Shown: positions 34,171-47,228, counted from the first letter of the stretch. The stretch is 64,000 nucleotides of DNA from Corylus avellana (GCF_901000735.1 NC_081545.1:20174100-20238099); one strand, 5' to 3'. Numbers and translations: made by a program. Notes: generated from the sequence alone by a model not told the origin.

Positions 34171-34425
34171 GGGAAAAAAAAATATGTAGGATAAAAAATT
34201 GCGAAAGGAGAGAAAAATTGACGTTAGTCTTTTGGTAGCTCTGATACCATGTAAAGTCAGAGATTTTAAATATTTTACACCTTACTTTTAGCATAGGCTA
34301 ATGATATTTATAATATGAATCGTTACAATTCAAATATATAAATTCTCTTTGAGATAAGAGATAATCTCTTTGAGCTAAGAGATAATGTAATCTATCTATA
34401 GAGTTTTAAATATGTAATTTATTGG

Positions 34426-35270
34426 GGAACGCTTGGGCATCTAGCTTTTTGCATTTCTTTAAATGTTCTGTCTAGATTTAATTTACTAGTTTCTTCAAAT
34501 AATCAACCTTTGACATGCTCTGCTTGTCACATGTCAAAAAGCAAACATCTTTCTTTTTATTTGTCCTCAACATGTGTTAATCATCATCTTGAATTGATAT
34601 ACACTGATGTTTGGGGACTAGCTCCTATGTTTTCCACAAATGGCAATAAATTTTATGTTTCATTTTTAAATGCTTATAGTCGTTATACTTGGTTATTTCT
34701 AATATCTCACAAAAGTGATGTTTGCTCTATTTTTCTTAAATTCCAAAAATATGTTGAACGGTATTTTAACACAAAATAAAAACCATTCAATCTGATTGGG
34801 GAGGCGAATATCGCTCCCTCAACAAAATTCTCACAAATTTGGATATTTCTCATCGTCTCTCTTGTCCACACACACACCAACAAAATGGTGCTGTGGAGCG
34901 CAAACACCATCACATAGTTGAAACTAGATTAGCTCTACTCTCTCATGCTCATGTTCTATTTGAATATTGAGAACAAGCTTTTCAAACTGCATGCTATCTC
35001 ATAAATCGCATGCCCACACCTCTTTTAAAAAATTCATCTCCTTATGAAATTTTATTCAAAGATTCTCCGGATTACACACTTTTACGTATTTTTGGGTGTG
35101 CTTGTTGGCCAAATCTTTGTCCATATAATTTTCATAAACTGCAACCTTGATCTATGCAGTGTATTTTTCTAGGTTATAGTATACGTCATAAGGGTTATCA
35201 ATGTCTCAATCTCAAAGCTAGTCGTCTATACATATCTAGAGACGTTGTTTTCGATTATAAATATCATTAG
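34426..35270 (+). pseudogene. copia integrase relic
   Basis: Plus strand. A pre-integrase segment (LTCSACHMSKSKHL) is followed by the integrase core LELIYTDVWG and YSRYTWLFLISHKSDV. The frame stops at 34777-34779, and the downstream core is readable only in other frames (about 34780-35270). RT and RNase H are absent. Confidence 0.75.
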
Positions 35271-35544
35271 CCTACGCTAGATTAAAGCAAGGTGGAAAAT
35301 ATTCAAATAGTAAACTCTCTTTGAGATAAGAGATAATCTCTTTGAGATAAGAGATAATGTAATCTATCTATAGAGTTTTAAATATGTAATTTATCATAAT
35401 CTAAAATACAGCTCGTTATCTTGAGTCTGTTGGGATAAGACTGAAAATTATCTTATGAGAGTATTTATCCTTTACAGCCATTTGGTGGGTGGCCGAGCTA
35501 CCCCCATTTGGCCAGTCATTGCCATGCACACGCCCTCCCTTGTA

Positions 35545-35970
35545 AACAGCCTGTCTTATTTCGCCTTTCTCAACCTCAACCCCTACTTTCAGATCTCCAG
35601 CTTGTGGCAGGACAACCACCAGTTGGCAATCAACCACCATCGCTTCAAAGAAAGAACCTGGGCCACAATGTGTTACAAAGCATCCCACAGAAGGGTGCCT
35701 CAAAATCAACTGCTGCTGAACCCAATCCCCATGAGCAACCCCTCTTCCCTTCACCCTCTGTTCAAACCCTTCTGGCAATGTAGATTCAATTGTATCTACA
35801 CCTATTGGTGGTTTCAGAGCAATGTGAAAAGGCATGCCTGTTAGCTCAAAACCCAGAACCAGTTCTTGAAATTGATCCTTCTTTAGAATGCATTCGCTTC
35901 CAAATGCACAAAATATCACAGTTTTTTCCTTGAAACTATCCAGCCACTTTGCCCATTTTTCCTTGAAACC
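35545..35970 (-). pseudogene. captured UDP-glucosyltransferase fragment (UGT79/A3G2XylT-like)
   Basis: Minus strand, inside the open frame 36183-35416. From the 5' side it reads [20 protein letters not shown], then [19 protein letters not shown], then [20 protein letters not shown] of the PSPG donor-binding box. The box then jumps from VLPQAGD to [11 protein letters not shown], so the segment holding the sugar-contacting residues near its end is missing. The N-terminal acceptor domain is absent too. The assignment to the UGT79-type flavonoid/anthocyanin glycosyltransferases rests on the wording of the PSPG box. The frame ends run into transposon sequence. It is not an enzyme; it is a gene piece carried by the transposon. 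Confidence 0.8.
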
Positions 35971-36278
35971 AGCCAGATGGGGTGGCTCGGCCACCCCATT
36001 GCCAAAGGAGGTGGCTATCCCCAAATTTTTTTTTTTTTTTTGAAAAAATAATTTTTTAAATATTTTTAATTCTAAAAAAAAAAGCAAAAAATTAATTATA
36101 GGACACGTGGCGCAATGTGATTGGTGTTGATATGACATTCTGTTAAGTTTTGAACGGAATTTTAACCGAGGTACCATTTTCATTTATATGAAAACCACAA
36201 GTGCCTCTTGTGATAAAAATAAAAATATAGGGGACAAATCATTATTAAAATAAAATAATTGTGTAACCCTTAAAGATA

Positions 36279-37560
36279 ATTGTGTAACATGCCTTAAAAA
36301 TAAATCATTATTAAAATAAATAAAAATTTGCATTTACGCATTGTTATAGTTGAAGGTTGTTAGTTTCGGCTCCTCATCATTTAGAAATATAATAATGTAA
36401 TCTTTACTACTTTTGAAACTTTAAGAGGGAATACTATAACATTGTCGCAAAGAACAATATTTAATTTGATAAAAGATTATATATATACATTAGCTTTAGG
36501 GTTGCATCAATTTCTTTGACCAACTAAGTAAGCAAAAGAGGACGCGAATCTGCGGAAAATGAGGATGGTGTATGCTCATGAATCATGATTACAATATTAA
36601 ATCAAATATTCGTAAGGAATTTTAGGATGAATGCAATGAATGGAAGTGGGGTAGCTAGTACTATTGTGGAATCAAATGAACAACTGACCCTTGAATAAAT
36701 AATGCAGAAGCCCCCAGTATGCCTCTTTGAAATGTATATATATCCTTTAGGGTTATTTAATGTAGTTATGTTGGGTTGTAATGTTGTATGATAAATAAAG
36801 CATCATTATAAAACCATTATTGACTTGTTCATGATTTCCTTTGGAGTCTTTTCAGCTAGCGTGGATTGTTATTATTGAAAAGATGGACTGGTTTGGCAAC
36901 AGTTGACACCATTATTATTAATTTTTTTTAAAACTAGATCAGAGAATCATATCCGAACTAGATGATGAGATCAGAGGGAAGCCTAGACGATGAAAACTGT
37001 AAACTCTTTTTTAAGTTCGATTGAGTTATACCCTAATCTAATTCTATTAGAACATTGGTGCAACACATGTCGATTAATACTAATAAGATTAAAGATTTAT
37101 ATTTTAAAAGTTAAACTCTCGTTTTAATATATGTCTAACCACGTTGAGAATTCTTTGAGAGTATAACCACCTCCACTTACATAAATAAATGCTAGCAAGT
37201 CATGACTTTGAACAGTGACCAATAAAGAGGAAAAATGCAAACGCGGGATTGAGATGGTACGGTAGTGAATATTATATGTGCTAATGGATCCGCGGATCTT
37301 GGGTTTTTCCCCTTAATTTCCTACTTTTCTTAATTTGTTGGACTTTGTGCGATTTTGACTCTTCAAAACGACGTAAAGCCGGAATTTATGGTCACGTTCA
37401 AGAAATTATGCTACCATAACCCAGAGTTAAGGACAGAGTTAATTGGGTTCTTATTTTTATTTAAGATTTATTAATTAATGAGATTATTAGTATTTAATTC
37501 TAAGAATTATGTTATTTTGTAATTTAATCCAAAGTTAGTTAAATTGGGTATAAGGATTTT
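36279..37560. other. intergenic region
   Basis: No gene seen. From about 37340 the sequence matches 20905 onward, part of the duplicated backbone between TNL genes. Confidence 0.55.
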
Positions 37561-38006
37561 GAAGAGCATTCCCAATAGAGAAGTCATATTTTTATGTAAA
37601 ATAACTCATCAAAACTCACTTTTATCTAGTTTAACTAAGCCCTTTTTAAATATCTCTACATCCAATTAGTCATATTTTTATCTATTCTATTAAAATATTA
37701 TTAAAAGTAATAAAAATTTTGGAAAAAAAAAAAAGAATATGTGAGAGGAAAAATTGAAAAAAAATTGGAAAAAAAAAAACATACAGAAAAAAAAAGTAGG
37801 AAAAAGATAAAACAAGTGAGAAAAACAATGAAAAATAAAATAGTTCCCTTAAAAAGTGATGCTACATTTAGCTTTTCTTTTAACTCTTCCAATCAAATAT
37901 CTATTTTATATTTTTTTTTTGCTAATCCAATGTAGGGGTTTTTTTAAACATTTGAAGAGCTATTTTAGATAAAAGTAACATTTGGCTCTTCCATTAAGAA
38001 TGCTCT
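37561..38006. mobile_element. MITE with an empty-site paralogue
   Basis: Left end GAAGAGCATTCCCAATAG and right end TTAAGAATGCTCTT are inverted copies. The duplicate segment at 21185-21200 reads straight across (GGATTTTTGTTAATGAGTCT) with no insert, which dates this MITE after the duplication and sets its ends to within a few bases. No coding capacity. Confidence 0.7.
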
Positions 38007-39037
38007 TAATGAGTCTATTTAAATATGGTTTTGTACTCCAATAGAGACGGTGTTAGTGAATAAACAAATTTTGTTCTTTGAAGTAGTGTTAATGAATAAA
38101 TAATTTTTATTTTTTTTTTTATTTTTTTTTTTTTTTGAAGTGCGACTCATTTTCCACTTTTCTCTTCACATGGTAGTGAAATTCTGCTAAATTTCTCTTC
38201 TTTTTGAATTGCGTGATTTTTAATTCCTTTTCTTTTCCACCATTTGGATTTGGAGGGCATATTAGAAGGGAGACTAATAAAGCAATTTATTGTCTAGCAT
38301 AAGCAATTCTTCACCAATCTTTAGATAAAGTATGTATGGAGAATAGTCCTAATTTTGTTCAAATTATTGCCCTTGTTGAGCAAGATGTGTCTTTTGAGTA
38401 AATGTAAGCAAGAAATTTTCTCTAAAAGGAAAATTTTTTGATGTGTTAAAAGAGTAATCTTACAAACAAAAATTGAGACAATCTTATCATCAGTAAAGAG
38501 CAAAATTGAGAATAACTCGGGAACTTAGCACAAACTAAGTTTTTTATGCCTTTCAATAAGATGATGACACATCACCACATAACACCAAATATAATAAACT
38601 TAAAAAGACATATTTTTCTTTAACTCATTGTCAAAAAAAAAACAAGATTTATCTGTAAATTATAAAATTTGAACTTAATTTCTCGTTTATCTGTAAATTT
38701 CTCATTTAAAAAATAAATAAATAAATTGAAGAAAGACATTGCAACTTGGGGCTGACCCGGGTAAATCCATAAAAAGCATCATGGAGAAAGACTAATATGC
38801 CATAAAAACAGAAAGGAAAGGAAAAGGAACTTGTCTTAACTTCTTACACAGGAAAGAGAAAACAAGAAAGAAAGGAAGCAAGCGGGAAAGAACACATGGA
38901 CCAAGTTGTTCACGCGTTCAAATTGGATCACCAATTTCCACGTTCAACGATCGATGGGCATAAATAATATATTTGGATCACTCTTTTCCACGTCCTTTGC
39001 CATTTTCCACTTCTCACCAACTCTCAATCCTTAGGTC
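38007..39037 (+). promoter_or_regulatory. TNL2 upstream region
   Basis: The first part (38030-38620) belongs to the dispersed repeat also seen at 21210-21590, 18752-19107 and 63100-63420. Nearer the gene, 38900-39037 matches the TNL1 upstream region (GGGCATAAATAAT, CCACTTCTCACCAACTCTC). An AT-rich AATATATTT at about 38967 is the best TATA candidate. Nothing else recognised. Confidence 0.4.
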
Positions 39038-42000
39038 ATGGCTGCCACTGCCTTCCCCTCTTCATCTTCATCTTCATCTTCTTCTTTCCATTCCAACCGA
39101 ACTTACGATGTTTTCTTGAGTTTTAGAGGTAAAGACACGCGCAAAAATTTCACCGACCACCTCTATTTCACTCTCGACAATGCCGGAATCAAGACCTTCA
39201 GAGATGACAATGAACTCCGAAGAGGAGAAGATATTTCATCCGAATTGTTGTCGGCCATCGAAGGGTCTAAAATTTCTATTATCGTCTTTTCTAGGGACTA
39301 CGCGGCTTCTACGTGGTGCTTGGAGGAACTTGTAAAGATCATGGAGTGCCGAAGAACGGTGAGGCAGTTCGTTCTGCCTATCTTCTACGATGTTGAACCA
39401 TCGGATATGCGCTACCAAACCGGTAGTTTTGCGCAAGCATTTTCGAAATATGAAGAGCTTTATTTGTCAAACATAGACAAGGTACTTAGGTGGAGGAGTG
39501 CTCTAAGGGAAGCTGCTAATTTGTCAGGGTGGGTTCTAAAAAACACAGCGGATGGGTAAGTGCTCACTAGCGGATCATTTTTAGATCTTTCACTTTACTC
39601 CTTTAGATTTCAAAAATTTGGTGGACAAAATAATGTTGATTGATCAAGTTGAATTAATCTCGATGAGCGACGATCTTGCATGGGCTATTGAAGCGAGTGG
39701 AGAAGAGTTTTTCAATAATATGCCTTGCTTCCAGCCCCAGGGATTTAATTGAAACAAGAAAAAAGTATAGGGAATTATAAAATTCTTGATGACCGTACAT
39801 AACTTGGAGGGTATAACAGAGGAATTTTGTAATAATATTACTCCCCCGTCATTCATGAAAAAATGGGAAATTTTGGCAGCTAACTAAGTTGATACTCACA
39901 AATGATTACATAGATTCATGTATATATGCAACATAATTTTATAGTATCTTAAGTTTAGTTTCTTTAAATTTGGGCCAAGTAGCATTTTAAGCACTAGTGT
40001 GTTAGGAATAATGGCCAAAATATGCTCTAAGCTCCTTTCTTTTCTTTTTTTTTCTTTTTTTTTTTTCTGTCATAATGGAATATTTACTATATTTAAATGC
40101 TAACTTGTATGATTTGACTCTACCTCACTTCCAAAATAATTTGCAGGCACGAAGCCAAGTTTATTAACAAAATTGTTAAAGAGGTTTCAAGGGAACTTAA
40201 CAGCACATACTTATTTGTTACACTCTACCCAGTTGGAATAGAATCTCGTGTGAAAGACATCACTTCATTGTTAAGGGTTGGAGCCGATGATGTCCGCATG
40301 TTAGGCATATGGGGAATTGGTGGAATGGGGAAAACAACCATTTCTAAAGCCATATATAACGAACTTTTCCATAGTTTTGAGGATAAAAGTTATCTTGCAA
40401 ATATTAGGGAAACTTCTAAGCAACCTTATGGCCTCGTTCGATTACAGGAGCAACTTCTTTCTGATATCTTGAAGACAAGAAAGATAAAGGTGAATGATGT
40501 TAATAGAGGAATTACTATGATACAAGAAAGACTTCGTGATAGAAGTGTACTTATTATACTTGATGATGTAGACAACTTGGAGCAACTTGATGCCATAACA
40601 ACTAGAAGTCGTGACTGGTTTGGCCGAGGAAGTAGGATTATTATAACGACTAGAGATGAGCAAATGCTAAAGGTGCTTCAAGTGGACGAAGTATATACAA
40701 CCAAAGAAATGAGCGAAAAAGAATCTCTAGAACTCTTTAGTTGGCATGCCTTTAGGAATGGTTATCCCACCGAAGATTATATGGAATTGTCAAGAAGTGT
40801 CGTTGCTTATTCTGGAGGACTACCGCTAGCTCTTGAAGTTTTGGGTTCTTTTCTATTCTCTAGGAGCATGGATGATTGGAAAGACACGTTAGAGAAATTG
40901 AAAAGAATCCCTAATGATGAAATTCAAACAAAACTTCGAATAAGCTATGATGCATTAAGTGACGATACTCAAAAGGATATATTCCTTGATATATCATGTT
41001 TCTTTATCGGAATGGACAAAGCCTATGTCACACAAATATTGAATGCCTGTGGTTTTTCTGCAAAGATTGGAATTAGCGTCCTCATCCAGAGGTGTCTTCT
41101 TTCAGTTGGTGAGAGAAACAAGCTCGTAATGCATAATTTAGTTCGAGACATGGGAAGAGAAATTGTTCGCGAAGAATACCCCAAAATTCCAGGAAAGCGT
41201 AGTAGATTATGGCTGCATGATGATGCACTTGATATATTGGCAAAGCATGAGGTACGAACTTCCACTAGGAAAAAAAAAATTGAAATTATTGCAATTCATC
41301 CTTTAAGTTGAAATTTCAGTTTTGATTTGCTCCTTTAGTTAAATCCACCAATTAATATGGATGGAAAGTATAGAATGTGAGATGCACATGCATCTAGACC
41401 CTACAAAATGATAAATTTGCCCCTAACCCAAGTGTGCAAAACTACATCATTACCCTACTAGTGTTTACAAAATGATGATAGTTAAGCAACCTAGCACCGC
41501 AAACCCACTTTTTGGGACCAAAATCTACTATAATTCTTAAAGTTAGTAACCATTGTTTTTAATTCTACTACTACTTGTGTTTAAATGGTACGTTTTGGAC
41601 AGAGTTGAGCATTCCTAGCAGCTTCCTCGTCATTTTTCTTACATTTAAGGATCCAAACTACTTTTTGCTTTCTTATTTTAATATACTCCACAATAATTTC
41701 CCTTTATCATTCCCTATACTAATTAAATATCATTTATTTACTCTTCTATATTTTTTTACTTCTTTATTTTTGTACTACTTTAATGATGCAGGAGAGAGAA
41801 ACATTTTTCTTTTCTATTTTAATTATCACAAGGATCACTACAATGGAACCCTATACTTTGGGTTTCACTGTAGTAATCCTCATGTTTATGACTCATTTAG
41901 AGAGTCTGTTGTGGGTAGGTTTTTAGGATTTTTTTAACATTTTCCCTAAACTTAGGGAAGGAAACCCATACAAGGAGTTTGCTGCATGTGAATGCTCAGG

Positions 42001-45000
42001 AAATGATTGGTTTTGATTCCCATATCTCATTTCAAGGGAGAATTTATCATTTGACAAGGCCCATATTTGTTTTCTTTGCTAACTTCATTATACTATTTTG
42101 TTACTTTCAAGCATGCATGGTTATATTAAAGTAAGTTGGCCTCAGCTAAATTAAATACTCGACAATAATGCATTAGTTGGCTCAAATATTGGTGAGAGGA
42201 TTAGAAAAATTGGGCATTTTCCTTGTTATAACTTGAGGGTGCAAACTATAGGTTACATAATACTTCCTTTGTGGCGGACACTACAAACATGTCTATGTTT
42301 TCTTTTCAAATAACTATACTTATTCCTAGCAAACTTATATCGGATTTGCAAAGACCCCTCTCCTGAATTTTAGAGAGTGACAATTGATTCTCCCAAATAG
42401 CACAACACCTTCATTTTAACCCATATGTTAGCATTTTCTATTAAATTTGATGGAAGATTTATCACATGACTAATTTTGACTTAAATTATACCCGGCATAA
42501 GATATGTGAAAAAAAAATAAATAAATAAAGAAAAAATTTAATTCACCACCACTTGACCGTGATGGAGGCTATATATGGCCTTGGGTTTCCATGGCCACAC
42601 ATCTACATCCTCCCCTAGCCATGAAGATTGACGCACGACCTCACTATGAATCTCCTTAGATCAAGGTGTAGGCTATTGTCTAATTGAGAAATGTATAGGG
42701 GCATTTTTATCTTTTTACTAGTTTTGGAGGGATATTGTCACAATTGAAAGTTTGGAGGGGACATTGTCATTATCAATTGCGTGGTAGTTTGATGGGTAGG
42801 TGGACTTTACCTCATTATTATTATTACTAGCTTAGAACCCGCGCTATGCGCGGGATTATTCATTATAGTTTGATTTTAAAACTTAAGAACACATCTCCAT
42901 TGTATTTTTTATTATAGGTCAAAAAAATTGTGTAAAAAAATCTATCATGCCTATTTCAATAAAAAAAAAAAAAAAAATTCAAAAGGTTATTTGACAGTAT
43001 ATTATTGAACATAGTGACACAATTACACATAAGTTTGCATGAATATATAAATCATATAAAAATATACTATCATAAGAACCATATATAATTTTAGTTTTAA
43101 TCCATATAAATTAAAACATATTAAAAAATTCTCATATGTGTAATTTAAAACCAGCTGAAATGAGTTAAAACATAAGACCCTTAAATCATAAGACCCATAA
43201 AACATATTAAAATATTTATTCTTATAGGAGTAGTTTTATTTCTTTTATCAAAGATAGAGATAAAAAATCATAGAAGGAATATTGGAACACAAAAAAACAT
43301 AATGAACAACGAAGTCAATTAAATTTACAAAAGAACAATAAGAAATTTGAATGAAAAATAATATATAAATTAGAACAGAAAATAAGAAAAGAGTAACCAT
43401 AAACCCTATAACAATATATTGAGAATGATAGCAAAAACCGAGAGTACCCTAAACCCAATAAGTTTTTGTGTAATACCTATTATATTTCAATACAAATAAA
43501 ACTCATAAAATTCTAGACATTTAAAAAGGAAAATAATAAAGGCACAACTTAAACCCAACTTTTCTCTTAAGTTTTTTAAAAAAAAATTGCCTGTGGAGGA
43601 GAGAGAGCCTTAAACTAGAGAGAGAGCGAAATTTGATCTAGAAGTTGAGCCAAAGTTAGGTTTAAATTGTGGATGTATCATACCTCTTAAAAAAAATAAT
43701 ACAAAGCAAAATAACAAATCTTTTTTATTTTTTTATATGGATACAAAAATAACAAAATCTTTCACTCAATATTTAATGCAATCAAATAAATCATTTCAAT
43801 CTTCCCTTAATCTAAAAAATAAATTAAAACAACCTAAATTCGTCCCCATATGTGTAGTTTAAAATGAAAAGCATAAAGAACAAAAAAAACATGAAAACTA
43901 ATAGAAAATTAGGGGAAAAAAAAAAAAAAAAGCAAGAAAACATGAATTTTGATTATCAAAGTATTAATATAAAATTAGCATAAAATTTTAATATTTTTGA
44001 TGTAATAACTATTATAATACAAATAAAACTCATAATTCTGAACATTCAAAAAAGCAAAAAAAAAAAAAAAAAAATAACTGAACAAAATTTCACAATATAA
44101 AATGGAAACATATTCATCTCTACCAAATCTCTAATTTAAAACGGTGTTTGGTACAAAAAAAAAAAAAAAAAAAAAATCTCAAGAAACAAACTAAAGATCA
44201 TCAATTCACAATTGCTAAAAATTTATACATAAAAGCACAAGGATACATTCATCTTGAATATCTCATTTCTTAAATCATAGTTTGGAGTCACATATATTTT
44301 CATGAAACTGATCAAATAAACTTTGTGCAATGGTCAACTTCTATAAGAAAGAGTTTTAAAACGTTGTTGCCGTATAAGGAGAGACATAAATTTAGAGTGA
44401 GAGAGACTGATGTGATTTAGCGTGAGAGAGATAAATGTGAGTTAATAAAACAAAATGTCAAAATGAATTAACTAAGAAAAANNNNNNNNNNNNNNNNNNN
44501 NGTGTTTTAATAAAGGGAGAGATATTAATGCATTAGGACACTTAATTTATTAAAAAAAAAAAAATCATGATTTAGGGTGAGAGAGATAATTAAACATGAG
44601 TTAATAAAAAGAAAGGTCAAAAGAAATTAATTATGAAAAAATTGTAAACTTAATTCATTAAAAAAAATAGAAAAAGGAAAAACCCTTTCAATATTTGCAC
44701 GGTTCAATTATTAAAAATTATGATTAAAAACATTTAAAATTTAAAGAAAATATTGTTGGTGTGAAAAAAAAAAAAAGGTTATAATTTCATTTATATTATT
44801 TGTTTCCCTATTTGATTTGGACATTAATAATACTTAATTTATTGAATAATTTATGTGTAGAAAACTCTTCAAATATAATCAACACAATTAATTACGCTAA
44901 TTAATGACTGGAGGTAAAAAAATGGTTCAGATATTAAAAACATGGACATGTGTCGCAGTTCTAAGCACTCTCAGATATTAAAAAACATGGATACGTGTCA

Positions 45001-47189
45001 CAATTCTAAGCACTCTCTAGGTCAAAACTTGGCTTTTATATATATATATATATATGCTAATTAATGACAAAGGAAAAACCCTTTCAGTATTTGCACGGTT
45101 CAATTATTAAAAATTATGAGTAAAAAAATTTAAAATTTAAAGAAAATATTGTTGGTGTGAAAAAAAAAAAAAAAAAAGGTTATACATCCTGAATGTATCT
45201 GTGATACTATTTTGCTCGAGCAATTAGCTCTAGCAGAGTGAATTCAATAAAAATCGATCTTTCTTCTCAAAAAAAAAAAAGGTTATAATTTCATTTATAT
45301 TATTTGTTTCCTTATTTGATTCGGACATTAATAATGCTTAATTTATTGAATAATTTATGTATAGAAAACTTTTAAAATATAATCAACACAATTAATTACG
45401 CTAATTAATGACTGGAGGTAAAAAAAAAAAAAAAAAGGGTTCAAATATTAAAAACATGGACATATGTCGCAATTCTAAGCACTCTCAGATATTAAAAAAC
45501 ATGGACATGTGTCGCAATTCTAAGCACTCTCTACGTCAAAACTCGGCTTTTATATATATATATATATATATATGATTATTATTATTATTATTATAAGGGG
45601 GATAATTTTATTTTTACTCATCTAATGTGGGCTATATTGGTAAGAAAATGTCAAATTGGTCATGAGAATAATTTTTTCGTCCAATTTAACAAAAAAATAT
45701 TAATAGAGAGGGAAACATAAAAGTGTTGTGTAGTTTGAGGGGGTTGATTGTCATATTTTAAAGTTTAGAGAAGGTATTTGTCGAGTGTTAGTTCAAAGAA
45801 ATATGTGTAGTTTTCCATTTCTTTATTTATAAGTACATTAACAAGCTCTCAACTTCAATATATATAACTACTTTAGAGTTGCATCACACAAATCTTTTTC
45901 TTAGCAGGGATCAGAAGCAGTTGAAGGACTTACTTTAAAATTGCCAAGATTAAGTAAGGAGACTTTTAGTACAAAAACATTTATAAAGATGGAGAGACTA
46001 AGATTACTCCACCTTGATCATGTACACCTTACCGGAGATTATGAACATCTTTCTAAAGATTTAAGGTGGCTCTGTTGGCACGGATTCTCTGAAAAGTTTT
46101 TTCCAAACAACTTTTACTCAAGAAACCTAGTTGCGATTGACTTGCAATATAGCAATCTCACACAAATTTGGAAAAATTCCAAGGTATATTATACTCATAA
46201 CCATTAAGCCATAAGTTTTGACATTTTTGGTGCTAATATTTTGTTTCTTTCTTTTGTCATTTGTTCAGCAATTGTTCGAGAAGTTGAAATTCCTAAATCT
46301 TAGTCATTCCCATCACTTGGCTCAGACCCCTAACTTTGCAATACTCCCTCAACTTGAGAAACTAATACTCAAAGATTGTACAAGTTTGTTTGAGGTTCAC
46401 CAATCTATTGGAGATCTTAATAATCTTGTTTTGGTTAATTTGAAAGATTGCAGAAGTCTTCAAAGTCTGCCAAAGAGTTTCTACAAGTTGAAGTCTCTTC
46501 AAACTCTCGTTCTTTCTGGTTGTTCTAAAATTGACAATTTGGCTGAGGAGTTGGGGAAGATGGAATCCTTGACAACCATTCTTGCAGATAACACTTCCAT
46601 AAGACAGGTGCCATGTACCATAGTACAACTGAAGAACCTCAAATACTTGTCACTGTGTGGGTGTAAAGGATCACCATCTAAGTCACTCTCTTCACTATTT
46701 TGGTCTTGGATATTCCCGAAGAAAAGTCCCAGGCCAGTCCATCTGTTGCCTGCTTCACTACAAGGCTTGAACTCACTAAGAGATTTAAATCTTAGTAATT
46801 GCAATTTATCATATGATGCAATTCCTAAAGATATTGGGAGTTTATGTTCCCTTCGATCTTTAGATTTAGAAAACAATCATTTTCATAGCTTGCCATCGAG
46901 CCTTGGTGGTCTCTCGAAGCTTAAAATTATCATTTTGGATAATTGCACAAAGCTTAAATCAATTTCAGATTTACCACCAAGTTTGAATGTGCTGCGTGCC
47001 TCAAACTGCATGGCGTTGGAAAGATTGCCAAATCTATCAAATTTCTTACATATGGAAGCTTTGTACCTCAGTAATTGCAATAAATTAGCAGAGATTCTTG
47101 GCTTGGATAAGTTGTTGAATTTCATTAGCGAGATTCAAATGGAACGGTGCAGCAATTTAACAAATAATTTTAAACAAAGCATCCTACAG

Positions 47190-47228
<39 letters not shown>

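Larger units (their letters stand above)
33326..35476. mobile_element. copia element with LTRs in opposite orientation, nested in the Mutator-like element
   Basis: The left end starts TGTAAATGATAAATACTC on the plus strand. The right end is TGTAAAGGATAAATACTC on the minus strand. The flanks are ACCAT (33321-33325) and GCCAT (35477-35481), a target duplication with one mismatch. A further LTR segment lies at about 34250-34425 (minus orientation), followed by a tRNA-Met primer site (minus TGGTATCAGAGCTACC, plus 34236-34250). The gag relic is on the minus strand and the integrase relic on the plus strand. The insertion has therefore been inverted internally. Confidence 0.65.
33010..36269. mobile_element. 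Mutator-like element carrying a glucosyltransferase fragment (Pack-MULE type)
   Basis: The 9-bp direct duplication TTAAAGATA (33001-33009 and 36270-36278) is the length typical of Mutator-like elements. The termini read GGGTTAAATAC and (inverted) GGGTTACACAA. The inverted arms run about 33010-33320 and 35966-36269 (shared words include AAAATTCCGTCCAAAACTT on the left and its diverged complement on the right). Inside are a nested copia element (33326-35476) and a fragment of a plant UGT gene (about 35545-35970). No transposase remains. Confidence 0.75.
42827..45575 (-). mobile_element. non-autonomous Helitron in TNL2 intron 2
   Basis: Read on the minus strand, the 3' end has the hairpin CCCGCGC-ATA-GCGCGGG (42838-42854), then 7 nt and the terminal CTAG (42827-42830), followed by a T. 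The 5' end is TC followed by a TA run and AAAAGCCGAGTTTTGAC. The insertion lies between A and T inside the (ATT)n microsatellite that is whole in TNL1 (8698) and TNL3 (58850); there is no target duplication, as expected for Helitrons. No Rep/helicase gene. The 5'-terminal few hundred bases are present twice in tandem (about 44683-45055 and 45072-45575). Confidence 0.8.

Noticed and set aside
19278..34250. TGGTATCAGAGC sites as tRNA gene fragments
   Set aside because: Each lies directly beside an LTR or viral leader, so they are primer-binding sites. No cloverleaf surrounds any of them.
35416..36183. 255-codon frame as a working glucosyltransferase gene
   Set aside because: Only part of the C-terminal half is present, the PSPG box has an internal deletion, and both ends are transposon sequence. 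Called a captured fragment.
41575..41937. 120-codon Phe-rich frame in TNL2 intron 2
   Set aside because: Composition is that of AT-rich intron DNA and the frame is not kept in the paralogous introns.
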